64,000 nt of DNA from Toxorhynchites rutilus septentrionalis. Taxonomy: Eukaryota; Arthropoda; Insecta; Diptera; Culicidae. This document shows positions 32,093 through 44,497 of the stretch, in pieces (the stretch's first letter is position 1; every line of letters begins with the position of its first letter). The notes under the pieces were generated by a model. The model saw nothing but the letters and a program-made list of their open reading frames with translations. It did not search any database and was not told where the DNA came from. The stretch spans positions 160,865,608 through 160,929,607 of the forward strand of contig NC_073746.1 of NCBI RefSeq assembly GCF_029784135.1, read 5' to 3'. The translations under genes were made by a program, and so were the position numbers.

Positions 32093-33511
32093 TACGTTGA
32101 GCCCTGCGTTAGTCCCTAGGCGCCGATGTTGAGCTTTTTGGTAGGAAAACGCTGACTGAAAAAAATATATACCATATATAAAAAATATAAATGTGAATAC
32201 TTTCTACCCAAAGAGCCTGGCCGGGTAAGGGAGTAAAAAGTGCCTCAAACCAAATCACTAGCTGTATGGCAAATATTGTAAAGGATATTAAATAAGAAAT
32301 TTTGGTGGTTTATTTGAACCCCTATATGGTTTGACGTAGGATCTATAGTGAAAAACGTACTTTTTCTTTTCTTTCACGCCATCCTCGAAAGATCCGAGAT
32401 AAAAATTTGAAAAAAATACTGAATGTGCATCTTACTACGGTGTATCAAGTAAAAATTATCAAAAAAAATTTCATCAACAATTTTTGTACCAAAAAAAATA
32501 TTGACATTTAGAAAAATTACGGCTTTTCTAGACTGATAAATGTCTTCAAACTGTTTTTTTTTCAAATATCTAATAATAAAAATAAAATTTAAAAAAATAC
32601 ACCGTACAAAAAAATTTTATAGATTTTCTGGCATTTCGAAATTTTGAAAAAAAAACTTTGAGACCCACTCCTGCTCAAATTTTTATTTAAATGCGTTCGT
32701 ATGTTTCTTTTTTCTACATGTAGCGCAATTTTTCCTGAATTTTGAAGAGCATTGTGTGACACAAAAATAATTTTCTTCATCGTCTGCATTATTATTTTTA
32801 TTTTTTTGAAATCAATTATTTTATTGTATTCGTGGTTTTCAATTGAAAGATTAAAATAAAAAACAAATCGGATTTGTGGTCTCAAAGTTTTTTTTTCGAA
32901 ATGCCAGAAAATCTATATCATTTTTTTGTACTGTGTATTATTTTTTCTTATTATTTTATTTTTATTATTAGATATTTGAAGAAAAAAAAACAGCTTGAAG
33001 ATATTTATCAATCTAGAAAAGCCGTAAGAGCACATTTAAATATGAATTAGAGTAGTACTGAATCTCTAAATCACAAAAAAAAAATTTCAAAATTTAAATA
33101 TTTTTTTTAGTACTAAAATTTTTGATGAAATATTTTTTTGATAATTTTTCTTGATACACCGTGGTAAGATGCACTTTCAGTATTTTTTTCAAATTTTTAT
33201 CTCAGATCTGTTGAGGATGGCGTGAAATAATCAAAAAAGTACGTTTTTCACTATAGATCCTACGTCAAACCACATAGGGGTTCAAATAAACCACAAAATT
33301 TCTTATTTAATATCCTTTACAATATTCGCCATACAGCTTGTGAGTTGGTTTGGGGGCACTTTTTACTCCCTTACCCGGCCAGGCCCTTTCTGACTATTTT
33401 CTATTCATACAGTTAGATCTTTGTGAACTGGGACCGACACTGATATTATGCAAACGCTCTTAATGCGGGCTGAATGGAAGCGCTGCAAGAAAAATATGGA
33501 GCTCAACGTGT
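32093..33511 (-). mobile_element. MITE family C copy, split by a fold-back element
   Basis: The outer parts, 32093-32214 and 33385-33511, match the reverse complement of the compact copy at 45896-46135. Matching blocks include CACGTTGAGCTCC, TTCTTGCAGCGC, GAGCGTTTGCATAATATCAG and AATAGTCAG on one side, and TTTTTGGTAGGAAAACGCTG on the other. A 1.17-kb inverted repeat interrupts it. Confidence 0.6.
32215..33384. mobile_element. fold-back element: 1.17-kb long inverted repeat
   Basis: The left arm 32215-32665 and right arm 32879-33384 are inverted copies with scattered substitutions and a roughly 50-bp insertion in the right arm. They surround a loop of about 213 bp. Outer tips are GCCTGGCCGGGTAAGGGAGT and its complement. 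Inner tips are CTGGCATTTCGAAATTTTG and its complement. Landmarks such as GGATCTATAGTGAAAAACGT and CGGTGTATCAAG recur inverted. No ORF of note. A transcript across it would fold into a hairpin of about 450 bp. Confidence 0.8.
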
Positions 33512-33712
33512 CAGTTGACACACTTAAATCAAATCTTTCTAAGATAAACTATTCATTTTCACTTATGAAACTCGAAGGCCGATATTTGATGATACTGATT
33601 CATAATAACACACTGCGGTTATAAACAATAATATTTATTAAGCTTTGATAAAGATAGCTTTTTGGAAGCTATTCCAGTTAAAAAAATAACAATATCTTGT
33701 CGTATACTTATA

Positions 33713-34456
33713 CACCTATCTCTCGATTTACACTGGAGATAGGTTCCCGATAAAACCGTGTATAGTGAAATCTCCGATTTTGCTATGTGAAACCGTGTAA
33801 AACGAAATAAGCCCTTGATATATACTCAATTCAATCATTTATTTAAGTAAAACAATTATAAAAATCTACTTATGGAATTCATTATAGATTCTGGACACAA
33901 ATAAACAAAGAATTCTTCATGAAGCTAAATTGTCATTAGTTTATTCGTTATCGCCACTTTAAGGAACTACCAGTATTTTTATTCTGATTAGTATAAAGTC
34001 ATCCTTAAAACTTGAGCATTCCTGATGCGATTCTGGTTCAACAGTCGATGAATTCGGGAAGATCTCAGATTTGACTTCAGACTAAGTATGATTCAATTAA
34101 CAGCTGCGTTGATTTGTCTTGCTTTATTTATCAATCAATTTAATAAAGAGATTTCAAGTCGAAAGCCGAAGATACAACTCTCCTTTACTTTTCACATTTT
34201 TGTCGATATTCTTGGCATTCTAAGAGCTTGAAAAATTGACACAAATTACACGTCAAGACTCCAAAAATGCTAGTAAATTGATGGCTTGCCAGCTCTGGAA
34301 CCTAAAATCGCACTCGTAGTCGAAACTATAATCCTATTTTACTTGCTTACATATGGACTACACATATACATTTTACAAGTTTTTCAAAATTTGTTCATAA
34401 ACCGTGTAAAAGCGAAATCGTGTAAAACAGGTACCGTGTAAATAGGGGGATAGGTG
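33713..34456. mobile_element. pogo/Tigger-like MITE with TA flanks
   Basis: The ends CACCTATCTCTCGATTTACA (33713) and the complement of CACCTATCCCCCTATTTACA (ending 34456) match at 18 of 21 positions. TA is at 33711-33712 and 34457-34458. CCGTGTAAAA motifs are repeated just inside both ends (33755, 33790, 34402 and 34430), a pattern seen at Tigger-like termini. No transposase. 744 bp. Confidence 0.65.
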
Positions 34457-34458
34457 TA

Positions 34459-36089
34459 CTTACACAGCTGCCCATTTTATTGCAACACTTCCAGGGATCG
34501 GTTCTGGATTGTTTTGCCCTCTATCTCTGGACTATGAAAACTATAAAAAATAAATACAATCAATAATAACGCGAACAAAATTCATTTTATTGCGAGTGTA
34601 GGGTACCCATTTTCATTTTAGGGTGGCCCGAAAAATAAATGTTTCTCTTTTTTTCCTAAAATAACTTTTTTCAAAAATTCATAACTTTTTAATTCAGATG
34701 TTAAATTTATAAAATTTTAATAAAATTTTCAAAAAAAGACACAAATTTTCAGAAAAAGACTAGTCTTTTTTGGAAAAAATATAACATCTGCAGAAAATTT
34801 GGATTGTTTTCGTAATTATTGATTGTGTTTTATATTTTTTCTAGAAAGCTGAAGTTTTTTTACATAGAATATCCAAAAATCAACGGGGCGTTTTTTTAGT
34901 TTTGAGTTATGATTTTATAAAGATAACCGATTCACAATGGGAAATCGCTAACCATCAGGCAAAAAATGAAAATTACCTCAACTGTTTCGTAGTATTTTTC
35001 CTTTCTAGTTATAATATCCAAGTGTTTAAATCCCAAATTGGAGCGCAATATCATCAAATCTGATTTTTTAAAGCTAGCCATTTTTTTTGAAGGAAAGTAC
35101 ATTACTTTGAAACAATTCAATGAAAGCTTGAATTTTTTCGACGTCAGAGGAAAAGTTGTTTGAGAAACTATACAAAATCTCTTTCATCAGATATTGTAAA
35201 ATTTGATCATGTTGGGTCCGACAAAATAAAAATTTATAAAAAAAGGGATCTTTTGTAGAAAACCAGCTTAAAATTTTTGTTGAGGCGGTTTTCCACTGTT
35301 GTGACGACTTGCAAAAGCGCTAGCGAAAATCTGAGTTCTAAACACATGCCATGCCACAAAAAAAAATCATGTAAGAACGAAACGGTATTTTAGCCCAGCA
35401 ATACCAATCAATGGAATTTTCACATTTAGGAAAGCTTCAAAACTAGGATAGGTCTCATCATTGACAAACTAAAGCCTGGAAGTTCTGGCGACAGCAATGA
35501 TGGCAAAACCGCCCGTAGGTTTTTTTTGCGAATCCCGAAACAAGCTCCAAAATAACTGACATGGATTTAGAAATGATTAAACGACTTTGAAATATTCTTA
35601 TAGAAATTTCATTCTCCGAGATCCGAGATCCAGAAAAACTTACGATCACTGTATCGACACAGTAAAACGTTACGTTGATCCGTACTCTTGATCCTATATA
35701 GCTACTGCATACACAGAATTTCACATCATGACTATAGCATTAATCAAACCACAATATTACCTATAGAAAGTATGGCCGAGGAGGCTCAAGAGAAGATTAA
35801 TAAAATAATTAAATATGCCCCAGCACATTTCACTCGTAAAAATATACGAGAAAACACTAATCATAATGTAGTCAATCATCTTTTTATCTCCACGTTTCCA
35901 ATAGTAAACACTTGTTTTTAAAGGAGAAGTAATGTTTCTATTGAAGAAAACAACTGTTGAATCGGGAAAAGATGACGATGAATCTGATGACATTTATGAA
36001 GAATAAAAAGAAGAAGAAGATGATGATGATTGTTTTAATTTGTAATCTAAAGAAAATTCTTTATATTTATAGCAGAATTTGTTCGATTT
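34459..36089. other. AT-rich spacer with dispersed-repeat fragments
   Basis: GGGTGGCCCGAAAAATAAAT at about 34621 is echoed by GGGTGGTTCGAAAAAATAAT near 61016. CAAAAATTCATAACTTTTTA-like stretches recur near 36400. No gene was recognised. Confidence 0.4.
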
Positions 36090-36269
36090 GAGAGGTCGTC
36101 CATAAACAACGTGATCTTTTTTCAATAGGAAGAACGGGTGGGGTTGCTTGTGATCGAAGATCATAAAATTATATAATATATAAAAAAAGCATGTAAGGAA
36201 CAGAGGGGGGGAGTAGAACGTCATAAGAACCCAACAAAAAATGGATCACGTACTTTATTGTGGGCCCCT
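36090..36269. mobile_element. small MITE with degenerate GTCCATAAA...ACGTGATC termini
   Basis: The left end has GAGAGGTCGTCCATAAACAA then CGTGATC. The right end has GATCACGTACTTTATTGTGG then GCCCCT, an imperfect inverted copy. To my recollection related GGCCGTCCATAAA...ACGT termini are common in insect MITEs. Non-coding. Confidence 0.5.
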
Positions 36270-36670
36270 AAATTAAAAATGGATGCCAGATTCGTGTTCA
36301 GCATTTCGAAATTATGTAACAATGTGTTTTTCGCATTTAACGACACTTTTTTTTTGCTTGGCCTGTCTAATTTTTCCTCTTTTTTCCGAAAATGACCTTT
36401 TCAAAAATTTATAACTCCAAAACTAATGGACCGATTCAGATGATGATGCTAGTCTTCATTGAAAAAATATCACACTCACTAAAAAAATCTCGTCGCATTA
36501 AATATTGAACGAAGACTAAAAACTTGCTAACTCTCAAAATTTAAACTCAAAAACTAAAAAAAACTCTGTTTTTTTATTATACTATGGAAATAAATGTGTG
36601 AGTTATATCTATGATATAACCGCAAGGTTGACGTGGGTTAGTGAACATTCGTTTGTATTGATTTGATGAA
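36270..36670. other. AT-rich dispersed-repeat fragment
   Basis: It contains CAAAAATTTATAACTCCAAA, similar to stretches near 34660. No gene. Confidence 0.35.
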
Positions 36671-37357
36671 ACAATTCTCGCGTAACTTTTGAAAAGGTCC
36701 AATGTAACATTTTCGTCAACTCGAGAAAAACGAAGTTGAAGACCCGAACATTATTCCGCGAATTGTCTTAAAAGTTATCGATCTTTATCGCTCCTCTCAC
36801 CACTAGCGATCAAGAATAGCTCTCCAAAACCAATCGTAGCTGTTGTTCCGTGATTTGAGTTTAAAGTTGATTCCAAGGAGCGAAAATGTTACATTGGACG
36901 TTTTGACTGCCCGCGTTTGCACATTGGACATATTACGTTGCACGATAAGAATTTGAAACTAACTACTAAACAACAATCCAAAAATCGGCATTTCGTTCTA
37001 AAGATAGATTATTATTGTTATCACCCGTTGAATTGTACTGAAATCGATAACAACTACTGTAAGAAACAAAAACTCAAAACGACCAAAGTACGACTTCGTG
37101 TTGTTTTGACTGCTTTGTTAGTTCGGACGTTTCGGGCATCGGAGGAAAGTGGCGTCCGAAGTAACAGCCGGGTGCTTAAAATCCGAATCTGTACATTGGA
37201 TATTTTTTGTATCGGCGATAAAAGATGAAGAAAATAGATACGTGAACGATTGTTTTTGTAATGCATTCAATGATTGAAGACTAATAGCGTGCATCCATTA
37301 ACTCGATTTGTTTACATTTGTTACATAGGACCTTTTCAAAAGTTACGCGAGAATTGT
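36671..37357. mobile_element. DNA element with 39-bp terminal inverted repeats
   Basis: The left TIR, 36671-36709 (starting ACAATTCTCGCGTAACTTTT), and the right TIR, 37319-37357, are reverse complements at 38 of 39 positions. The TIR's inner motif TGTTACATTGGACC recurs inside in both orientations (near 36888, 36918 and 37189). The internal frame 36917-37228 matches nothing I recognise. No convincing TSD was found. Confidence 0.65.
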
Positions 37358-38316
37358 CGAATTCAATTGAATTCAACATATTTGCTTTGTAAGTAAAGAA
37401 TTTGATCAAATGCCATGTAACATGAATTCATGCATTGTAATAGATTATGTTCTTCGTTACAAGTATATTTGATAACAACATTTTGCACAATCATCAAACG
37501 ATATGAGTAGAAATTCAGTGAGCAGAAGATATGAATCATCCAATGCAGTCTTGAATAACCGAACCAAAGCGTTGTGTTCGTACCCAGTTTTGTAGTTCGT
37601 ATTAGACACACATTCCGAACCCCTGGCTTGCATGAATCAACAACTTCAACCTTCCTCAGCTTTCAAGGAAAAATATAAAAATATAGCGCCCTTGGTCCCG
37701 AGGCAATGGAAACCAAAAAACGCAGATACAATAATAAAATACGAAAATGAAATCCATTTTTTTCGCAAGTGTAATATTTTTGCAGAAAAAAATTATTGGA
37801 TTCAATTCGATATGTCGATCATTTGAATCGGTCCAGTGGTTCGAAACTTATGAGTTTTCAAGAAAATCTCAAAAAGAAATGGGAGTCTAATATTTTGAGA
37901 AAAAGAACAAAACTTCCACTTTTCACGAAAATCTTAGAGCCACTATATCGGTTTAGCATGGAATGGCTCTATATATATATTTATTTTTCCCAAAAAAGGT
38001 ATGTTTTTGAGTTCTGAAAAAAATATTATGTACAGCTCATACAATACCCAAAAATGTAGATGACTTGTTGGTTATTGTATAAAAAGAAGAGTACATTTAT
38101 GGTAAAGCAGTTTTTATTACAACAGCTTATTCATGTTTTTTTTTTAATTATCACTAGTTACTCGTAGTATTTTTGAGTGTAAATGTTCGCGATTGACATA
38201 TTCTGCTTTTTTTTCTATTTAGAAACATGTCAAATCCGAAAATTTACACACGAAAGTGAACATTAATTTTTCAAGAATTTCCATGCGAATATATGTCATA
38301 TATTTGAAGAGCTATA
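37358..38316. other. spacer with one arm of the fold-back family
   Basis: Up to about 37620 there is nothing. From about 38030 the sequence resembles the arms of the 5829-6880 repeat (GTAGTATTTTTGAGTGTAAA, TGTTGGTTATTGTATA). No gene. Confidence 0.35.
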
Positions 38317-38328
38317 AGAGATAGAAAG

Positions 38329-38599
38329 GACGGCGCCAGTGGTTGTATGGTTAGCGTAACAGCCTCACAATCCGATCGGCCTGGGTTCAATCCCAGCTGG
38401 CGTCGTTGGGATTTTCTGAGGCGAAAAATCTCTGGTTACGTCTTCCTTCGGAGCGGAAGTAAAAGAAGTTGGCCCGGCTCATGAGTTGTTGAGTCTGATA
38501 GGTAGGAACAGGTGGAGTCGCCTCCCTGATGTCGGTGATTGGCACTAAAAGTGGCGGAAATAGGCCGACGAAAAATAAGCGAAGATAAAAAAAAAAAAA
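38329..38599 (+). mobile_element. tRNA-derived SINE family 2
   Basis: The 5' part is tRNA-like: GCCAGTGGTTGTATGGTTAG (A box) and GGCCTGGGTTCAATCCCAGC (B box) with acceptor-like GGCGCC...GGCGTC pairing. A tRNA-unrelated body and a poly(A) tail at about 38586-38599 follow. A 12-bp TSD, AGAGATAGAAAG, is present at 38317-38328 and 38600-38611. A 5' fragment of the same family lies at 41703-41757. Confidence 0.85.
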
Positions 38600-38611
38600 A
38601 GAGATAGAAAG

Positions 38612-40379
38612 ATTACGTCTTTGACTAGAGTCTATATTTTAATATTACACTGGATTCGCTTTTTACGCGGGGGATACGTGGCGTACAAGCAAACCGCTTA
38701 AATCTCAAAATCCGCGTACGGCTTGTTGGTTATTATATGGGCTATTACATTTTTTTGGTAATTTAAAAAAAATAGTTTTTTGAGAAAAATGAATTTAAAT
38801 TTTCAAAATATTGTTTTATTGTAAATATTTAATTTTTAATGAAAATATTGATCAAAATTTTGTAGGTCTTATAGTTTTTGAGTTATTCATTATTGTAAAA
38901 AATATAAGAAAAAAAGTTATGTTGAAAAAGCAGTCCATTTTTTTGTTTGTAGATATGCAAAGTTGGTTAAGAGGGACCCTTCGATTTTGGAATCGATTTT
39001 TTTTGCATTTTTGGGAAGTTAATGCCCTCAGAAATGTTGTCCTAAAAACATTTTTCGATATTTGATTTCGTTGGAAAGATACAGCCAAAACTATGAGGGA
39101 TGAAGTATTGCTGTACAAATTTCTAAACGCGTTTTTCTCGAAACCATGTTTTTTTTCCACTGGTGGTATTGATATTACAGGATCTACTCAACCGATTTGG
39201 CTGAAAGTTGTTATTAGCATGTAGAAATGAATTAGCGTCATATGTCCGTTTTTTGACGTAGAACTACGTCTTTCATTAAGGGTTCCAAATCAGAAAACAG
39301 GTCACGTTTTTATGAAATAAAATTAACGTTAATAACTATTCCTCCCACGAACTTATTTTGGTGATATACATACCAAACGAATCGAAAATTTCCTAAGATT
39401 TGTTTGATATGCTATACATTTGAATCCCCTGGTTTGTAAATGGTTAAAATTCATGAAAACTTCAAGCATTTCCATTTCCCCATACATTTGTTCTGTCCAT
39501 TTGTGTACCTTCCCGAACAGAGTATGACGATATTTAAAGTTCCCGTGAACAAAGGAAAAGAAGAAGAAGGATGAAGGGGAATACTCGCCTAGAGTATAAA
39601 CAGTGGATTTCGCTGAGGCAAACTTTCAGTCACGTTCTGTATTCAAGGCAATGAACATCGCTTGTTCTTCCTTGTTTTGCGTCATCACATGTCTGCTATA
39701 GAGAGGCCCCTCTTTAATGACCAATGTTAATGTTTCACTGCAATCTGAGATAGTGCTGCCAGCTCCTAAGACGAGTTGGCATGACATTCGTCATTGCCTG
39801 CACATACACAAAGCTTCATCCATTGAACAAAAATATGCTTTACAATTACAACCTGCATTCTGAGATTTGTCTGTATTGAATGAGTGATTCAAAAAAAATA
39901 TTTCGAGAAAATTTCATTGATCTAGAAAAACCTTATTTTTCATTTGCTCGAGAATCTACTCGAAGTTTATGTTCTTTTTAATGTCTGTGAATGATGTTAT
40001 GTATCGAATCCCCTAAACAATGAAAACAATCGGCTATTTAATTGTTTTAGATAGAAAAATAAAAGTGTTTCTAGCCAAATGATTCATCAATCAAGAATTT
40101 GTATGAGAAGGTATAAGATATATAAAACCCCGCCTCAAAAACTTGCTTAGCCCCTCTTTATAACTTTGATATTAAATCCCATATCATTTTCGCAACACTT
40201 AAACTATCAGTGATTGAATTTAATTCATAAAACTTTTTCTTGTAAATTCGACAAAGTTTAAATAGAAAACAACGACCACAACACTGCTGGGCATGAATCG
40301 GATGTGCAAAAAGGTGTTAATGGTCCTGTTGTTAACAGTATTCATATTTGCAACACAGGGAATCACTTATTGCCTTCCA
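38612..40379. other. AT-rich dispersed-repeat arm and single-copy spacer
   Basis: About 38700-38950 shares GAGAAAAATGAATTTAAATT-type blocks with 6120-6170. The rest shows no recognisable features. Confidence 0.35.
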
Positions 40380-40920
40380 ACTTCCTTAATTTGACAACGT
40401 GTCACGGCTGTCTCTTCATTTCACCAGAGCCTCTCTGTGGTGTGGTGTCATAAAATTGTGTTTATTGAATTTCATTGCCGTTTCGCTCCCAAATTCACCA
40501 CCGGCTCCTCGTGTACCGAGAACAGAGTAAAAACTTCTTCTGTCGGCCACCACTAACTCTCCTATATCCCCAATAAAGCGAGTAATTTTACCCTCGAGGA
40601 CCACCCGGACCCGGACCGGCTGCCAGCGAATTCCAAAAAGGGAAAACGCGGGAAAAAAGCGGCAAAATTAATCTAATAAGCTAGCTAACTTTTTACTTCA
40701 GGCGCACATAAATTCTTGTTAAAACTCTCGCTCTCTCTCCCTCACATACACAACCATGATTTCACCCATTCATACGATTGGGTCCTTACGAGCCCCGACG
40801 AGAATACGCTTGGCGCTACGCTACACGGAATTGACTTTTCAGTAACCTTCCCGCGAATAACAGATTGTACGGGAATTTTAGGTTGGACGGAAATTTTGCA
40901 CACTCTGTGAGCTATTGATC
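40380..40920. other. GC-richer single-copy island
   Basis: A non-repetitive stretch including CCACCCGGACCCGGACCGGC. No frame with a recognisable domain. Possibly host regulatory or intronic DNA. Confidence 0.35.
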
Positions 40921-41702
40921 GTGGAACGTGGAATTTGCAAGAATAAACCTTATAAAGCTTACAACTTGACCATCGCTTGATAGATCGCAAAGATGTTCGC
41001 GTAAATTGATCCGAAATATTTTGAAAAAACAACAAAAAAATTATTTGGAAACAAACAATTGAATAATTCTAAAATGTTTACCGTTACCTAAACGCACTAA
41101 AGTCCACGTTTTAATTGGTTCAATTTATACTCCCCAAATTGTACCGACTAAAATGAGTGACTAAAGTAGCAGCGAAATACATGCGAAGAAAATATTGGCC
41201 TCTCACGGTCTCGCACAAACTAGCGAGCAGGCAATAGTCTTTCCTATCTATGATATCACGTTGCAAGCCCCACTTCTTTGTGATTCTTCTGCCAGCCAGT
41301 ATGCATAAAAATAGCTAAAAAAGATTTTAGAGTAATTCTGAACTCGTTCTTTGAATTTTGGTTCTCAAAACGGAATGATTCACAGCGGATGAGGTGGAGA
41401 CTCGATGAAAAGATACTTCACCGTTAGGTGGAGAGTGTTTGTGAATGATTAATTGACACGTAAGTATTTTTGATTTGATGTGTTGTGAATAGTGGTGTTG
41501 GTACACATATAGAATCGACTGTGGGTATAGTGTATGTGTCTAGAAGAAGAGGTGCATTACGTGCATTGACAATGAGGACACACATTTTGATATATAGCCA
41601 GCTTGTGCATTATTCTCGTGACATCGTAATTACCCATCTTTAATTGCTTCCAAAATAGCACGCTAATAATGGTCCTTTTCAGGCTCACCAATACCTTAAA
41701 AA
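40921..41702. other. unassigned spacer
   Basis: No gene or repeat termini were recognised. Confidence 0.35.
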
Positions 41703-41757
41703 ATACGGCACCAGTGGTTGTGTGGTTAGCGTAACATTGACAATCCCCGCTGGTTTG
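41703..41757 (+). mobile_element. SINE family 2, 5' fragment
   Basis: ACGGCACCAGTGGTTGTGTG followed by GTTAGCGTAACA matches the tRNA-like head of the SINE at 38329. It then collapses to CCGCTGG, so only a deleted head remains. Confidence 0.6.
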
Positions 41758-42779
41758 CCCTATCATACATGGTTGACGTAAGTGCCAACAATACACTTTT
41801 TCACTGATTCACATTCCTCACCATGAGCTTAACATAAAAACATATGTTTGTTCGAAAACATTTAAGAATTATTGAATAAACTATTTTGACGTAACAACCA
41901 TTTGTACGCAATAATGACGTCACTCAAAACAGACGGCAATTCGTATGAAAAAGACCAGAGTTAACCTTATTTTCAGTAACATATGTATTGTTCTTTGTAT
42001 ATTGAAAGGGTTCACAGTTGATAATTCTTTCTGCAGGTTCTGGAAATCTCTCCGAGGCCATATAAAATATACTTCATGATATGTATGACAAATTTGGTAA
42101 CTTTCCACTGGCTCATCTACAGTCACTTCAATTGTCATTATGTCATGTATTTATGCAAATTCCTGAAACATGTTTCCAAATAGAAAAAAAGTTTGCAGAA
42201 GATAATATGCACACAAAAATGTGACGAGTAGAACATTAATAGTAATTTTTCATAGAAAACATGTAAAAGTAGTTATAAGACAAACTCTTCCCCTGTAACA
42301 GTGCCCTTCTTCTGATTCAATGGAGACGTTTTGGTAATTGTGTAGACTATTTTTTCAATGATTTTTTTTTATTTATGGAACATTTCACTACATTTCATCC
42401 TCTGACAAAAATTTTGTTGCAAAAAAGATTAGCTGATTTGCTTTAATCTGATATATCGAATCGGTCAAGTGGATCAGAAGTTATGAAATAAAAAAAAGGC
42501 ATTTTTGGAGAAAAGGGGAAAGAGTTGATTTTTCGTACCTCCTTAAAATGGAAATGAACACCCTAATGAAAAAAATGAAAAAAATATGAGTCTGATAGTT
42601 TGCGATGAGGAACAAAACTACGACTTTTCACGAAAATCTAAAATCCACTATATCGGTTTGGCATCAATTTGTGAAGATGATTTGTTTTATGTTACCTATT
42701 CTCGGTTTATCTTGAAGTTTATTCAAAACTGATAGTTTGAATTGAACTAACCATTATATGAGATCTGAGGACTGCATTT
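41758..42779. repeat. spacer with one arm of the fold-back repeat family
   Basis: About 42160-42370 carries AACATGTTTCCAAATAGAAA, GTGACGAGTAGAACAT and CCCTGTAACAGTGCCC. These match, in part, the left arm of the repeat at 5829-6880. No coding sequence. Confidence 0.45.
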
Positions 42780-43120
42780 CACGAATTTAATGTTGCCCCA
42801 GAGTTTTTAACACACCCAACAATATTTTGAAAGCTATGAACCTCTCCACGAGGAACATGCTTCACAACTCGTTCTACTGAAGCGTGGAATGAATCAGAGA
42901 ACATATAAGACTGTCAGATTCCAATTTTTGTGCTGTCCTGTGCAATTGTCGAACCACAAAAAGACGTTCTTGGAAACAATATTTGAGTAAAACTTGTAAA
43001 AAAAAAACACTGCGAATTTGTTTTGTATTTCGTCCAACAATTGTATCGTTCCAAATAAATGCTCGAAAAGAACCATTGTGAACATCACCTATCGGAGCTT
43101 ATGCTTCATTTAATGCAATT
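42780..43120 (-). pseudogene. fragment of a repeat-encoded protein (DNC.GQ.KN / DSFH type)
   Basis: The minus strand reads APIGDVHNGSFRAFIWND, then FLWFDNCTGQHKNWNLTVLY. In shifted frames YMFSDSFHASVERVVKHVPR and FQNIVGCV follow. To my recollection a DNC.GQNKNW...SADSFH...VE arrangement occurs in a multi-copy family of insect proteins that travel with transposable elements. The Asp in DNC could be catalytic, which is inference. Frameshifts and short length show it is a relic. Confidence 0.45.
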
Positions 43121-44330
43121 CTCATATTGAATATGAAATAAAAAGCATTATAGCCTCATAATTTCAATACCGGTAGAAGGTTGTTCGAAGGGTTATTTCC
43201 AGTTCCTTCTATAAAACCTATAAATAGATTTAATGCTGGACGTTGCTCCAAGAACATTGACATCATATAACGAGTTATTTATTATTTTATTTATCCTTAA
43301 ATCTCACATTAATATCCATTTGCTGGTTCCTTATAGTGTTATTCAAAGATTCACAGCTTGTATTATGCAATGTTTAATCAAACTCAGTTTGATAATACGA
43401 GGCAGTGCTAAACTTCACCATGTGAAACCTTCCCAATACGACTATGTTCTTTTCTTTTTTTTTAGCTTCGATTTTGGTCCTTTATTGCGTTTTCCTTAGT
43501 AATATTGCCTCCCAAATTTCTGGTTTCTACTTTATTTAGAAATATTGCCGGCTTCTGTTCGTCTGCTATACTTTTTAGAATTCATATGTCTTTTCAGAGC
43601 CTGTTCGCCCATGTTGCTGAGAACAGTTTCATAGGAACAAACGGAATAGTACACACATTCTGGCTTAGTGGTACATTGTTTCGACCACGTCTAAAACTTC
43701 GGATCTTGCACCTTGGAACGTGGGTTTGCAAATTTTGTACATAGTACTACTATCCTTCCTATGTTACAGATAATAGCAACTATTATATGTAATGTTTGAG
43801 GAAGTTTGTAAAAGAATATCGGCTTTATATTGCCAGAGCTCCCTACTTTCGTTTTAATTGACAGTTGAGAAAGAACTGTAGTCAACTTTATAGTTTTATC
43901 ATACTTGCGAAAATAATGGAATTATGGGCCTCATTATGAAAATCGATTCGAGCGGTCGATACGATCTAAACCTATCATAGTGGCAAAATTTCGTATTGTA
44001 TGAATCGACAGAATCCTATCGAGTCGAACCTTCATATTGTATCTTACGGTTATTATCGTTATTCACCCTTCTCAATTTTGTGTTATATTAACAAGCAGCA
44101 ACAGTCGCTTCCATTAAATAAGACTTAAATTTCAATGTTTGTCCTTCGGTTTCTCCTCACGCAAATAAATTGGTAAAATACCAATAATGTTTTTATTGGC
44201 ATTTTACCAATAAAAAGTAGATTCCTTATAGTAATCAAAACGGATTGTAGATTTTTTTTTCCTGATTTGTGATGAAATTCCCTGATTTTCCCTGACAGTG
44301 TTTGAAATAACTGATATTCCCTGATATTCA
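43121..44330. other. spacer; CCTGATTTTCCCTGA-type repeat at the right end
   Basis: No gene was recognised. From about 44260 to 44330 a short CCCTGATTTTCCCTGACAGT motif repeats degenerately. Confidence 0.4.
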
Positions 44331-44341
44331 AAGTTTTTCCT

Positions 44342-44497
44342 GTGGAGGCGATCTGGCGTAGTGGTAACATCCATGCCTCTCACGCTAAAGGTCACGAGTT
44401 CAATTCTCACTCCCGACATTCTTCCAAAAATGGAAGTAAAAGTGACGAACCAACCAAATGAGTTGAAAGTCACTATAATACAGATAAAAAAAAAAAA
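44342..44497 (+). mobile_element. tRNA-derived SINE family 3
   Basis: The A box is CTGGCGTAGTGGTAACATCC and the B box is GGTCACGAGTTCAATTCTCA. A short body and a poly(A) tail follow. An 11-bp TSD, AAGTTTTTCCT, occurs at 44331-44341 and 44498-44508. It is unrelated in sequence to SINE families 1 and 2. Confidence 0.85.

Noticed and set aside
36917..37228. transposase of the 39-bp TIR element
   Set aside because: The 103-residue frame shows no DDE or other transposase block and is too short.
38329..38405. tRNA gene
   Set aside because: The tRNA-like head is followed by a SINE body, poly(A) and a 12-bp TSD.
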